From Phyllobacterium sp. 21LDTY02-6 (GTDB lineage: Bacteria > Pseudomonadota > Alphaproteobacteria > Rhizobiales > Rhizobiaceae), in assembly GCF_023554255.2 (NCBI RefSeq), contig NZ_JAMJWD020000004.1, forward strand, positions 310,001 to 374,000: a DNA stretch of 64,000 nucleotides, read 5' to 3'. Positions 36,821-45,258 of the stretch are shown piece after piece (position 1 is the first letter of the stretch; each line of letters opens with the position of its first letter). Made by a program: the position numbers and the translations under genes. The notes beneath the pieces are model-generated. The model did no database searches. It was not told the origin of the DNA and saw nothing but the letters and a program-made list of their open reading frames with translations.

Positions 36821-36898
36821 GGCGGTGCCGGCGGCCCGGACTTGACCGTCCCCCGGCACAGGCCATAAATAACTGGAACTTGAACTGGAACGAATTCG

Positions 36899-37135
36899 AT
36901 GAACCGATTTGAAGGCCCCGGCTCGCGCGAAGCCAAGATCCGCTACCTCGACGGCGATTTCCAGGTGCTGTCGCCGGGTGCCTATGTGCTTTGCTCCATC
37001 ACCGCGGAGAAGATCCCGCTCGACGAGCTGAAATATTGGAGCGTCGCGCGGCAGGAAGCCTATGCCGACGCCCGCATCTCCTTTGAGCGCGAGCTGGAGA
37101 CCAATCCATCGCTGCGCCAGAGGTCGAAAGGATGA
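36899..37135 (+). CDS. DUF2093 family protein
   Basis: A 78-aa protein matching the DUF2093 pattern: EAKIRYLDGDFQVLSPGAYV at residues ~11-30 and IPLDELKYWSVARQEAY. The family is almost confined to alphaproteobacteria and has no known function. It lies 78 bp after mutL, and its stop overlaps the start of the following lipoprotein gene (ATGA), so these two are co-translated. Confidence 0.85.
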   Translation: MNRFEGPGSREAKIRYLDGDFQVLSPGAYVLCSITAEKIPLDELKYWSVARQEAYADARISFERELETNPSLRQRSKG

Positions 37136-37566
37136 TACGCCGCGGCGCCATGCTGGCATTGGTGGGCATCGTCGCCGCCGCCTGTACATCGACGGGACCG
37201 GCCGAGCCGCCTTCGTTCAGCGGCCCCGCGAAAACCATCGGCGGCGATCTCGTCGGGCCGCCCTATTCCAGACTGTCGGCAAGCTCGGTGATCTTTATCA
37301 CGGCCTATGACGTGGCCGGCGGCCTTGCCGATCGGGTGATCGCCAGGACGAGCTTTCGCAAGGGCGTCAGCGGGCATTTTCCCGTGCCCTATGAAATCGC
37401 CGTTCCGGCCGGTTCGGGCCGGGTAGCGGTCTATGCCGAAATCCGCGATGGCGGCCGGGTACACTTCACCAATGACCGGCAGTACAGCCAGACATCGGCA
37501 AGCCGGCTCGATATTCCCATGCGCGAGAGCCCCTTGCGCTACCGCAGCTATCGCGGCGGATTGTAG
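37132..37566 (+). CDS. YbaY-type lipoprotein
   Basis: A 144-aa lipoprotein. The signal peptide ends in a lipobox (IVAAAC, Cys near residue 18), so it should be lipidated and held in the outer or inner membrane. The mature part (SSVIFITAYDVAGG, FPVPYEIAVP, EIRDGGRVHFTNDR) matches the beta-sandwich YbaY family, whose function is unclear. It overlaps DUF2093 by four bases and the convergent lpxK by 19 bases. Confidence 0.78.
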   Translation: MIRRGAMLALVGIVAAACTSTGPAEPPSFSGPAKTIGGDLVGPPYSRLSASSVIFITAYDVAGGLADRVIARTSFRKGVSGHFPVPYEIAVPAGSGRVAVYAEIRDGGRVHFTNDRQYSQTSASRLDIPMRESPLRYRSYRGGL

Positions 37567-38579
37567 GCCCGCGTCTTTGCACGCGCGCACGTTTCGCGGA
37601 TGATGTTCAGCGGCATCTGCGGCTGGCCGAACGAAAGCTCCACCTCCAGCACCAATATCTCATCCGCCAGCTTCTTCGCGGCCGCCCCGCCGCCGAGCAG
37701 CCGCACATGATCCTTGGCCGTGGTGACCAATTGCAAGCCCTTCTCCGCCGCCTCCCGCGTCAGTTCGGCGACATCCTCTTCCGTATAGGGGTGGTGATCG
37801 GGGAATGACCGGGTGGCGGCGACCGCCGCGCCGCTGTCGCTGAGCGTCGCATAGAACTTGCCGGGGTCGCCGATGCCGGCGAAGGCAAGGAGCGGCCCTT
37901 TCACTCCCGACAACGCCACCGGCTGCAGGATGGCCTCGTGGATGGGCTTTGCCGCCCGCGCGGCGCGGCGCACCACCATGTCGCCGCCCTCGCCGCGGCC
38001 GATCTTCAGAACCGCATCGGTGCGCACCAATTGATCGACGAGCGGCGCCCGCAACGGCCCGGCGGGAAGGACATGGCCATTGCCTATGCCGCGCCCTGCA
38101 TCGACGACCATCAGCGCATAGTCAAAATGCAGGCGGGCACTCTGGAAGCCGTCATCCATGATGATGAAATCGCACTGCGCCGCCTGCAATTGCTGCGCGC
38201 CGGCGAAACGGTCGGCCGAAACGACAACGGGCGCATGCCTGGCGAGGAGCAATGGCTCATCGCCCACCAGATGGGCTGAATCATGATCGGGATCGACCCG
38301 GTGCGCCCCCGAATAGGCGCCGCCATAGCCGCGCGAGACGATGCCCGGGCGCAGGCCGGATGCGGCTGCGGCCTTGGCGAAGGCTATCGCAGTGGGGGTC
38401 TTGCCCGCGCCGCCGACGGTGAAATTGCCGATGCACAGGACCGGCGCCGAAATCGCGGGCGGATGCGCCCGCCGGATACGGCGTCCGGCGACCGCACCGT
38501 AAATGCTGGCAAGGGGGCTGAGGGCAAGAGCGCGCCAGTCCGGCTTTTCCCACCAGAACGGCGGCGCTTCACTGACCAT
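37548..38579 (-). CDS. lpxK: Tetraacyldisaccharide 4'-kinase
   Basis: LpxK phosphorylates the 4' position of the tetraacyldisaccharide to make lipid IVA in the inner membrane. The 343-aa product has the P-loop GNFTVGGAGKTPTAI (~residue 50), the catalytic region GIVSRGYGGAYSG, DDGFQ (Walker-B-like, IIMDDGFQSARL) and a C-terminal domain with TTAKDHVRL. The start at 38579 gives the family N-terminal membrane helix (LALSPLASIYG). It is the last gene of the cluster, 15 bp after waaA. Confidence 0.95.
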   Translation of the reverse strand: MVSEAPPFWWEKPDWRALALSPLASIYGAVAGRRIRRAHPPAISAPVLCIGNFTVGGAGKTPTAIAFAKAAAASGLRPGIVSRGYGGAYSGAHRVDPDHDSAHLVGDEPLLLARHAPVVVSADRFAGAQQLQAAQCDFIIMDDGFQSARLHFDYALMVVDAGRGIGNGHVLPAGPLRAPLVDQLVRTDAVLKIGRGEGGDMVVRRAARAAKPIHEAILQPVALSGVKGPLLAFAGIGDPGKFYATLSDSGAAVAATRSFPDHHPYTEEDVAELTREAAEKGLQLVTTAKDHVRLLGGGAAAKKLADEILVLEVELSFGQPQMPLNIIRETCARAKTRAYNPPR

Positions 38580-38594
38580 GGCGCCCCGCCTCCA

Positions 38595-39917
38595 TCATTT
38601 CCAGGCGCCTTCGCGATTGCCGAGCCGGGCCTGGAGCACCAGAGGCTGGATGAAGGGCTCAAGCGCGGTCATCGTCCGCGCCAGGGCGCCGCGCATATCC
38701 TCGACGGTCTTGACGCCGGCCTCGATCATGACGCGGCGCTCGTCGGGATTGTTGAAGAGGTAGTTGACCGCCCCGGCCAGCATGTCGCGGTCGCGCACCA
38801 GCTTCGCCGCACCGTTCTTGATGAGGCGCTGGTAGGACTCGCGGAAGTTCTGCACATTCCGGCCCGAAAGGATCGCCGATTGCAGCATGGCCGGCTCCAG
38901 CGGGTTCTGCCCGCCCTGCGCCGTGAGGGAGCGGCCGACGAACGAAATCTCGGCCAGCCGAAGGTAGAGGCCCATGTCGCCGATCGTATCGCCGAGATAA
39001 ATGTCCGTATCCGGCCGAATGACATCTCCCCGGCTGCGCAAGGCGATGTTCAGCCCGAGTTTCTCGATCTCGGCGACGATCTCGGGCGCGCGGTCCGGAT
39101 GGCGCGGCACCAGTATCGTCAACAGGTCGCGGTGGCGCGCCTTCAGCATCTGGTGCACCTGCGCCACGATCTCCTCCTCGCCCTGATGGGTGGAGATGGC
39201 GGCCCAGGTCTTGCGTGGCCCGATCATGCCCTGCAGCGCTTCGAGTTCGGCTTCGTTGACCGGCGGAATGGCCGTGTCGACCTTGAGATTGCCCGAAACG
39301 GTGACGGGCCGCGCCCCGAGCGCGCGGAAACGCTCGCCATCCACATCCGACTGGGCAACGACATGCGCCAGGTTCTCGAACAGCGCTTCGGCGATCGAGG
39401 CGCGCTTGTGCCAGGCCGCAAAGGACTTGTCCGACAGGCGGCCATTGACCAGCACCTGCGGAACACGGCGCTTGCCGAGTTCGAGGATCGTCATCGGCCA
39501 GATTTCGGATTCGCAGATGACCGCGAGATCCGGCTGCCAATGGCTGAGGAAGCGGTCCACCGCCGGTTTCAGGTCGAGCGGCACATATTGATGGATGACG
39601 CGGTCGCCCAGCCGCTCCTGCACCATTTTCGCCGAGGTTACCGTCGCCGTCGTCAGGACGACATGGATGCCCATGTCGGCGATGGTTTCGACCAGCGGCG
39701 TGACCGCCGACGTCTCGCCGACGCTGGCCGCATGCACCCAGACAAGCGGACCCTGCGGACGCGCCACGCTGGCGACGCCATAGCGTTCGCCTTGCCGCCC
39801 GCGCTCCTCCTTGCCCTTGCTCGCGCGGAAGGCGATGTAGGGACCGACCACGGGAAATGCGAGCGCACCGGCCCAACGATATGTGCCCAGCGCGATACGT
39901 GCCCATCTCTCACTCAT
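38595..39917 (-). CDS. waaA: Kdo transferase
   Basis: WaaA (KdtA) adds 3-deoxy-D-manno-octulosonic acid to lipid IVA on the inner-membrane cytoplasmic face, founding the LPS inner core. The 440-aa GT30 enzyme shows VWVHAASVGETSA with the catalytic Glu, PLDLKPAVDRFL, a C-terminal domain with GGQNPLEPA and NFRESYQRL. The start at 39917 lies inside the last codons of the DUF374 gene (8-bp overlap), while 14 upstream codons are the end of that gene. It is coupled with DUF374 and precedes lpxK. Confidence 0.95.
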   Translation of the reverse strand: MSERWARIALGTYRWAGALAFPVVGPYIAFRASKGKEERGRQGERYGVASVARPQGPLVWVHAASVGETSAVTPLVETIADMGIHVVLTTATVTSAKMVQERLGDRVIHQYVPLDLKPAVDRFLSHWQPDLAVICESEIWPMTILELGKRRVPQVLVNGRLSDKSFAAWHKRASIAEALFENLAHVVAQSDVDGERFRALGARPVTVSGNLKVDTAIPPVNEAELEALQGMIGPRKTWAAISTHQGEEEIVAQVHQMLKARHRDLLTILVPRHPDRAPEIVAEIEKLGLNIALRSRGDVIRPDTDIYLGDTIGDMGLYLRLAEISFVGRSLTAQGGQNPLEPAMLQSAILSGRNVQNFRESYQRLIKNGAAKLVRDRDMLAGAVNYLFNNPDERRVMIEAGVKTVEDMRGALARTMTALEPFIQPLVLQARLGNREGAWK

Positions 39918-40704
39918 GCGCACCATCCACCAGTTCATGGACTCTGGCCGTATTGGCATTCAAACTATTGGTCAATTCGATCCTTTTTGCTTCAAGCACG
40001 GCGTCATCGGCATCCTGGGGTACGAAAATCGGATCGCCCACGATCAGGCCTGACTTGCCGAACGGCAATGGAATTGTCGTCTTGTCCCAGCTCTTTTCCA
40101 GAACTTTTCGCCGTGACGTCAGATAGCAGATAGGAATGATCGGTCGGCCGGACAATTTGGCCAGCAACACGACGCCGATACCGGAATCGCGCGGCGTCCC
40201 ATGGGGAATATCGGCGATCATCGCTGCTGTCTTGCCCTCCTTGAGGGCGTTTTTCAAGGCAAGCAGCGCCCGCGCGCCACCCTTCTTCGTCCCGCTGCTC
40301 CTGTCCCTGCCGCCCGATCCACGGATGATGTCCACGCCGAACCGTTCGGCAACGCGTGCATTCAGTTCCGCATCCTTGCTGCGCGAGAACATGGCGGCGA
40401 AGCGCACGCCGTCCGGCATCAGGAAGGGCGCCATCAGGTGCTGGCCGTGCCAGGCGACGGCGATGAAGGGCTCGCCGCCGCGCTTCATGTCATCGAGTTG
40501 TGACGATCCCGGCAATCGCGGATTGGTTGCATTCACCAGCCGGAAGAACTGGGTGATCAGCCACACGATCATGGTGCGCACCAGCGGCGAGTTGGCAAGC
40601 GGGCCGCGTATGGACCGCCAGAACCGCTTGAGCAGTCCCGGCTTCTTGCGCCGCTTGCTGGTCACGACCGCGTCGTTGTCGATCATATGGCTTTCGGGTT
40701 TCAC
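39910..40704 (-). CDS. DUF374 lysophospholipid acyltransferase-like protein
   Basis: A 264-aa DUF374 protein of the LPLAT superfamily. IAVAWHGQHLMAPF carries the conserved histidine and SRSKDAELNA, GSGGRDRSSGTKKGG and ADIPHGTPRDSG are DUF374 hallmarks. An N-terminal membrane-associated helix (~residues 40-60) places it at the inner membrane. In Hyphomicrobiales it lies beside waaA, and an acyl-transfer role on lipid A or its precursor is reasonable, but not shown. The likely start is a GTG at 40704, three bases past the DUF4170 stop; an ATG at 40686 is an alternative. Confidence 0.85.
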   Translation of the reverse strand: MKPESHMIDNDAVVTSKRRKKPGLLKRFWRSIRGPLANSPLVRTMIVWLITQFFRLVNATNPRLPGSSQLDDMKRGGEPFIAVAWHGQHLMAPFLMPDGVRFAAMFSRSKDAELNARVAERFGVDIIRGSGGRDRSSGTKKGGARALLALKNALKEGKTAAMIADIPHGTPRDSGIGVVLLAKLSGRPIIPICYLTSRRKVLEKSWDKTTIPLPFGKSGLIVGDPIFVPQDADDAVLEAKRIELTNSLNANTARVHELVDGAHE

Positions 40705-40707
40705 GCG

Positions 40708-40953
40708 TCAGCTCGGCTTGCCCGTTTCCGGGTCGAGCAGCCTGTGCATGTGGACGATGAAATAGCGCATATGGGCATTGTCCACGGTCTGCTGGGCCTT
40801 GGCCTTCCAGGCGCGGTGGGCGCTGTCGAAATTGGGATAAATGCCGACGATGTCGAGATCATCGAGGTCGCGGAACTCCACCTCTCCGAGTTTCTTCAAC
40901 TCGCCGCCGAAAACCAGATGGAGCAGCTGCTTGGGAGCCGATGTATCACTCAT
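40708..40953 (-). CDS. DUF4170 family protein
   Basis: An 81-aa soluble protein with VFGGELKKLGEVEFRDLDDL and IYPNFDSAHRAWKAKAQ, typical of DUF4170, a short alphaproteobacterial family of unknown function. It is located in the LPS gene run, 39 bp after cysQ and three bases ahead of the DUF374 gene. Its conserved neighbourhood suggests a role in envelope assembly, but the sequence does not show an activity. Confidence 0.85.
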   Translation of the reverse strand: MSDTSAPKQLLHLVFGGELKKLGEVEFRDLDDLDIVGIYPNFDSAHRAWKAKAQQTVDNAHMRYFIVHMHRLLDPETGKPS

Positions 40954-40992
40954 TTTTACCTATCCAAATAGTTGGTGAATTCAGTGCACTTT

Positions 40993-41802
40993 CTAGCCGA
41001 AGGTCGTCGCGGCGGCAACTTTCAACATGTCGTCCATGAACGAGGCGCCGGAAGCGACCAGCGCCCCGTGCCGATAATCGCCACGCTCGGCATCGTGCCG
41101 CCCGTAGGTGAGCGCTTCTCCCGCCGCTGTCAAGACGCGCCCGCCCGCCTCCGAAAGTATGAGATCGGCCGCCGCCAGATCCCAGTCATGCGAGTTGGGC
41201 CGCACGAAAGTGCCCGCCAGATCGCCCCGCGCCACCATGGCCAGACGATAGGCCAGCGACGCGATATGAGGCGCATGCTCGATGGCGTCCTGGAACTCGC
41301 GCGGCAGCTTCTTCAGGTACTGGCCCGGCGCCGCCACGCGAAACGGACGCGTCTGCGGCCGCGAACGGATGATGCCGCCATTGAGGCATGCGCCTTCCCC
41401 CGGCAGCGCCGTCATGACCTCTTCCCGCGCCGGACAGTCGAGCACTCCGGCGACGGGGCGGCCGTTTTCGATCACCGCGATACTGATGCACCAGACATTG
41501 CCGCCGCCGATGAAATCCCGGGTTCCATCGATGGGATCGACGACGAACAGGCGCTGCCAGGGCGAGGAAGAGCGCTCGTCCACCGTCTCCTCGGAAATCC
41601 AGCCATAATCGGGGCGCGCCGCCAGAAGCATGTCCTTCAGGTAGCGGTCTACCGCCAGATCGGCCTCGGTGACCGGCGAATTGCCGGATTTCAGCCAGGT
41701 CTGCGGCGACTGCTGGAAGAACGACATGGCGATGCGGCCGGCGCCCATCGCCGCTTCGCGGATCAGTTCGAGATCCAGTCTGTTTTGTTCACTTTCCGGC
41801 AA
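40993..41802 (-). CDS. cysQ: 3'(2'),5'-bisphosphate nucleotidase (CysQ-like inositol phosphatase)
   Basis: A 269-aa member of the Mg2+-dependent, Li+-sensitive inositol monophosphatase family. The metal motif DPIDGTRDFIGG is near residue 88, WISEETVDE near 68, and the second motif NSHDWDLAAADLILSEAGG near 213. The close family relation is to CysQ, which degrades 3'-phosphoadenosine-5'-phosphate made in sulfate assimilation. The first codon is apparently TTG at 41802, since an in-frame stop directly precedes it and GAAGG is eight bases upstream. It overlaps the end of pmbA by 14 bases, so it is translationally coupled to it. Confidence 0.88.
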   Translation of the reverse strand: MPESEQNRLDLELIREAAMGAGRIAMSFFQQSPQTWLKSGNSPVTEADLAVDRYLKDMLLAARPDYGWISEETVDERSSSPWQRLFVVDPIDGTRDFIGGGNVWCISIAVIENGRPVAGVLDCPAREEVMTALPGEGACLNGGIIRSRPQTRPFRVAAPGQYLKKLPREFQDAIEHAPHIASLAYRLAMVARGDLAGTFVRPNSHDWDLAAADLILSEAGGRVLTAAGEALTYGRHDAERGDYRHGALVASGASFMDDMLKVAAATTFG

Positions 41803-43132
41803 GTGTCATGCCTTCGATGACGAGTGTCGGGCTGGCGATACCGAAATTGCGGTCGATATCGTTGGCGGCGACGAGGTTGAGGAACATGTCCTTGAGATTG
41901 GAGGCGATGGTGACCTCGCTCACCGGATAGGTGATTTCGCCGTTCTCGATCCAGTAGCCGGAGGCGCCGCGGCTATATTCGCCGGTCACCATATCGACGC
42001 CCTGGCCGAAAAGCTCGGTGCAATAGAAGCCGGTGCCCACATCCCTGATCAATTCCCCGGGAGATTTCTCCCCGGGCTCGATGGCGAAATTCGTTGCGGA
42101 CGGAACGACGGAAGAGCCGGAACGGACGCCGCGGCCATTGCCCTGCAGGCCGAGTTCGCGCGCCGTGGAGCCCGAAAGCAGCCAGTGCCGGAGCACACCG
42201 TCTTCGACCATCGCCAGCGGGACGCCTTCGACGCCTTCGCCATCGAAGGGCCGGGAGTTCGGCCCCCGGACCCGCAGCGGATCGTCCGTGACATGGATGG
42301 AACTGCTCAATATCTGCGTGCCCATGCGGTCTTTCAGGAAGCTGGTCTTGCGCGCGACCGAGCTGCCATTGATGGCGCTGGCGATATGGCTGGCAATGCC
42401 GCGGGCGACGCGCGGATCGTAGACGACCTTCACCCTGCCCGTGGCGGCCTGGCGGGCGTTCAGCCTCCTCACGGCCCGCTCGCCGGCGGAACGGCCTATG
42501 GCGGCGGGGTCTTCGAGTTCGCCGAAATAGAGGCGCGAGGAGAAGTCGTAGTCGCGCTCCATGCCCGTGCCGCTGCCGGCGATGGCGCTGACCGAACGCG
42601 AGAAACGCGAGCCCATATAATGGCCGGAAAAGCCGCCGGAGGTGACGAGGACGAGGCCGCCCATGCCGGCCGAGGCGGAACTGCCGCCCGAATTGGTAAC
42701 GCCTTCCACCGCGAGCGCTGCCTCTTCGGCCGCTAGCGCGGCCTGCGTCAATTGCGCCGCATCGACCGTGGTCGGATCATAAAGTTCGAGATCGCGATAT
42801 TGCCGCGCCAGCTCCTCCGTCGCCGCGAGGCCCTCGAAAGCGTCTTCCGGGGCGACTTTCGCCATGGCGACGGCGCGCGCGGCCAATGTTTCGGGGTCGG
42901 CGCCGCCATTGGCGGAAATGCTGGCGATGCGGCGGCCGACGAAGACGCGCAGCGCAAATTCGTCGCTTTCGGAGGCGTCGGTCGATTCGACCTTGCCGAG
43001 CCGGACGCTGACGCTCGTCGAGCGCGAACGCACCACCACCGCATCGGCGGCATCGGCACCGGCGCGCCTTGCAGCTTCGACCAACGCTGTGGCATTGTCT
43101 ATGAATTCGCGCGAATTGACCGGCTCGACCAT
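41789..43132 (-). CDS. pmbA: TldD/PmbA family metallopeptidase subunit
   Basis: PmbA (TldE) pairs with TldD in a cytoplasmic peptidase complex known for microcin B17 maturation, gyrase inhibitor sensitivity and degradation of unfolded peptides. The 447-aa product has the typical N-terminal part (ALVEAARRAGADAADAVVV), ESDEFALRVFVGRR, and the C-terminal TELFGQGVDMVTGEYSRGASG. The zinc HExxxH motif belongs to the TldD partner and is absent here, as expected. The start at 43132 is preferred to an ATG two codons earlier, which directly abuts its AGGG. It begins the cluster that includes cysQ, waaA and lpxK. tldD is not in the window. Confidence 0.93.
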   Translation of the reverse strand: MVEPVNSREFIDNATALVEAARRAGADAADAVVVRSRSTSVSVRLGKVESTDASESDEFALRVFVGRRIASISANGGADPETLAARAVAMAKVAPEDAFEGLAATEELARQYRDLELYDPTTVDAAQLTQAALAAEEAALAVEGVTNSGGSSASAGMGGLVLVTSGGFSGHYMGSRFSRSVSAIAGSGTGMERDYDFSSRLYFGELEDPAAIGRSAGERAVRRLNARQAATGRVKVVYDPRVARGIASHIASAINGSSVARKTSFLKDRMGTQILSSSIHVTDDPLRVRGPNSRPFDGEGVEGVPLAMVEDGVLRHWLLSGSTARELGLQGNGRGVRSGSSVVPSATNFAIEPGEKSPGELIRDVGTGFYCTELFGQGVDMVTGEYSRGASGYWIENGEITYPVSEVTIASNLKDMFLNLVAANDIDRNFGIASPTLVIEGMTLAGK

Positions 43133-43285
43133 TATCATCCCTATGGTTGATTGCATGATAGGATACGAGGACTTATCTGACGAAGATCAGACCACTTCCT
43201 CCCCCTATATGGTGCAAATCGGGGTCTATCAAGGCAAACGAGCCCAACGAGCGCCAGAACTTGTCAGATACCGGATTCATATCGG

Positions 43286-45112
43286 ATGCTTTCAGAAAGC
43301 GGCAATCTCTATTTCCAGGCCCTGGCCCTTCTGGCCGGCGCGATCATTGCAGCGCCGCTTTTCAAGCGGCTCGGCCTCGGAACCGTGCTGGGCTACCTGG
43401 CTGCCGGGCTGCTGATCGGGCCGGTCGCCAATCTGATTACCGACGGTGAACAGGTATTGCATTTCTCCGAGCTCGGCGTCGTCTTCCTGCTGTTCGTCAT
43501 CGGGCTCGAACTCAAGCCGTCGCGGCTGTGGACCCTGCGCCACGCGATCTTCGGCCTTGGCGCGGCGCAGGTTCTCGTCACCGGTGCGGCATTGACCGGA
43601 CTGATCGTCGCGCTGGCGCTGATGAGCTGGCAGGCGGCGGTGATCACCGGCTTCGGCCTCGCCCTGTCTTCCACCGCCTTCGCCATGCAGATCCTGGAGG
43701 AGCGCGGCGAAACCACCATGCCCCACGGCCAGGTGTCGTTCGCCATCCTGCTGTTCCAGGATCTGGCGATCGTGCCGCTGCTGGCCATGGTCCCGGTCCT
43801 CGCACCGGGATCGGCGACGCAGCAGGCGGACCCGCTCGGCAATTTTCTCATCGCGGTGATCTGCATCGGCGCGATCATCGCCGTCGGCCGCTACCTGCTC
43901 AATCCGCTGTTCCGCTTCATCGCCAATACCGGCGCCCGCGAAGTGATGATCGCGGCCGCGCTCTTCGTCGTGCTCGGCGCCGCGACGCTGATGCAGTTTG
44001 CCGGCCTCTCGATGGCCATGGGTGCATTCATCGCCGGCGTGCTGCTTGCCGAATCCTCCTACCGGCACGAACTCGAAGCCGATATCGAGCCGTTTCGCGG
44101 CGTCTTCCTCGGCCTGTTCTTCATGGCCGTCGGCCTCTCGCTCGATCTCGGCGTGATCCTCAACAATTGGTTGAGCATCTTTCTCGCCGTGCCGATCTTC
44201 ATGGCGGTCAAGGCGCTGCTGGTCTATGTCCTCGCCCGCCTCTTCGGCAGCAATCACAATGACGCGATCCGCGTGGCATTCTTCCTGCCGCAGGGCGGTG
44301 AATTTGGTTTCGTGCTGTTTTCCGCCGCCGCCGCGGCCGGGCTGATGGGCGAGGATCTCGCATCCGAACTCGTCGCCATCACCACGCTTTCCATGGCCGT
44401 GATGCCGCTATCGGTAGCGCTGGGCAACAGGTTCCTCGTCAACAGGGACAGCGGCGACGAAATCGAAGAGAATTTCGACGGCGCCGGCGCCGATGTGATG
44501 ATGATCGGCTTCTCGCGCTACGGCCAGATAGCGGCGCAGATCCTGCTGGCAGGCGGATCGGCCGTCACCGTCATCGACGCCTCCGCCGACCGCATCCGCT
44601 CTGCCGAGAAATTCGGCTTCCGCATCTATTTCGGCGATGGCACGCGCAAGGAAGTGCTGGAGGCGGCGGGCATAAGGCAGGCGAAGATCGTCGCCGTCTG
44701 CACCCACAGGAAGGAGACGACCGACAGGATCGTCGAGCTCATCCAGGCCGAATATCCCGATATCAAGCTCTTCGTGCGCTCCTATGATCGTGTCCACACC
44801 TTGAAGCTGCGCAGCCGCGGCGTGCATTATGAACTGCGCGAAACCTTCGAGTCCGGCCTTGTCTTCGGCAGGCGTGCGCTGGAAGAACTGGGCGTGCGGG
44901 AAGAGCTCGCCCATGAGATCATGGAGGACATCCGCCGCCGTGACGAGGACCGCCTGCACATACAGGCATCGCAAGGGCTTGCCGCCGGCAATGACCTGCT
45001 GCTGACGCGTCCGGTCACGCCCGAGCCCTTGATCAAGCCGCTGCGGGAATCGAAACGCATCGATCTCGCCGAAGGCGCCGCCGCCGAACCGGCGTCGGAG
45101 CCAGCCGAATGA
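43286..45112 (+). CDS. kefB: Kef-type K+:H+ antiporter (CPA2 family)
   Basis: A 608-aa monovalent cation:proton antiporter-2. The first ~385 residues form 12-13 helices, including GTVLGYLAAGLLIGP, ALSSTAFAMQIL and FLGLFFMAVGLSLDL. The RCK/TrkA-N domain from ~405 has the nucleotide-binding GFSRYGQIAAQILL and VIDASADR. The C-terminal ~60 residues are polar. Kef systems release K+ and acidify the cytoplasm during electrophile stress under control of glutathione adducts. No KefF/KefG ancillary gene is adjacent, so gating may be independent. Its stop codon lies at the start of a 15-bp tandem repeat. Confidence 0.92.
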   Translation: MLSESGNLYFQALALLAGAIIAAPLFKRLGLGTVLGYLAAGLLIGPVANLITDGEQVLHFSELGVVFLLFVIGLELKPSRLWTLRHAIFGLGAAQVLVTGAALTGLIVALALMSWQAAVITGFGLALSSTAFAMQILEERGETTMPHGQVSFAILLFQDLAIVPLLAMVPVLAPGSATQQADPLGNFLIAVICIGAIIAVGRYLLNPLFRFIANTGAREVMIAAALFVVLGAATLMQFAGLSMAMGAFIAGVLLAESSYRHELEADIEPFRGVFLGLFFMAVGLSLDLGVILNNWLSIFLAVPIFMAVKALLVYVLARLFGSNHNDAIRVAFFLPQGGEFGFVLFSAAAAAGLMGEDLASELVAITTLSMAVMPLSVALGNRFLVNRDSGDEIEENFDGAGADVMMIGFSRYGQIAAQILLAGGSAVTVIDASADRIRSAEKFGFRIYFGDGTRKEVLEAAGIRQAKIVAVCTHRKETTDRIVELIQAEYPDIKLFVRSYDRVHTLKLRSRGVHYELRETFESGLVFGRRALEELGVREELAHEIMEDIRRRDEDRLHIQASQGLAAGNDLLLTRPVTPEPLIKPLRESKRIDLAEGAAAEPASEPAE

Positions 45113-45118
45113 TCAAGC

Positions 45119-45178
45119 CCTGACGATCAGGCCCCTGATGATTGGACCCCCGATGACTGGACCCCCAATGATTGGACC
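45119..45178. repeat. 15-bp tandem repeat after kefB
   Basis: Four consecutive 15-bp units of the pattern CCYGATGATTGGACC (with one or a few differences) start seven bases after the kefB stop. A fifth, diverged unit includes that stop codon. The array lies between the convergent kefB and M16 genes. Confidence 0.8.
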
Positions 45179-45258
45179 CTGGCGGAACGAATCTGACATT
45201 CGCATCCCGGTTGACATCAGCCACCATAGCGAATGGCAAATTCAAAGTTCCACCAGGA

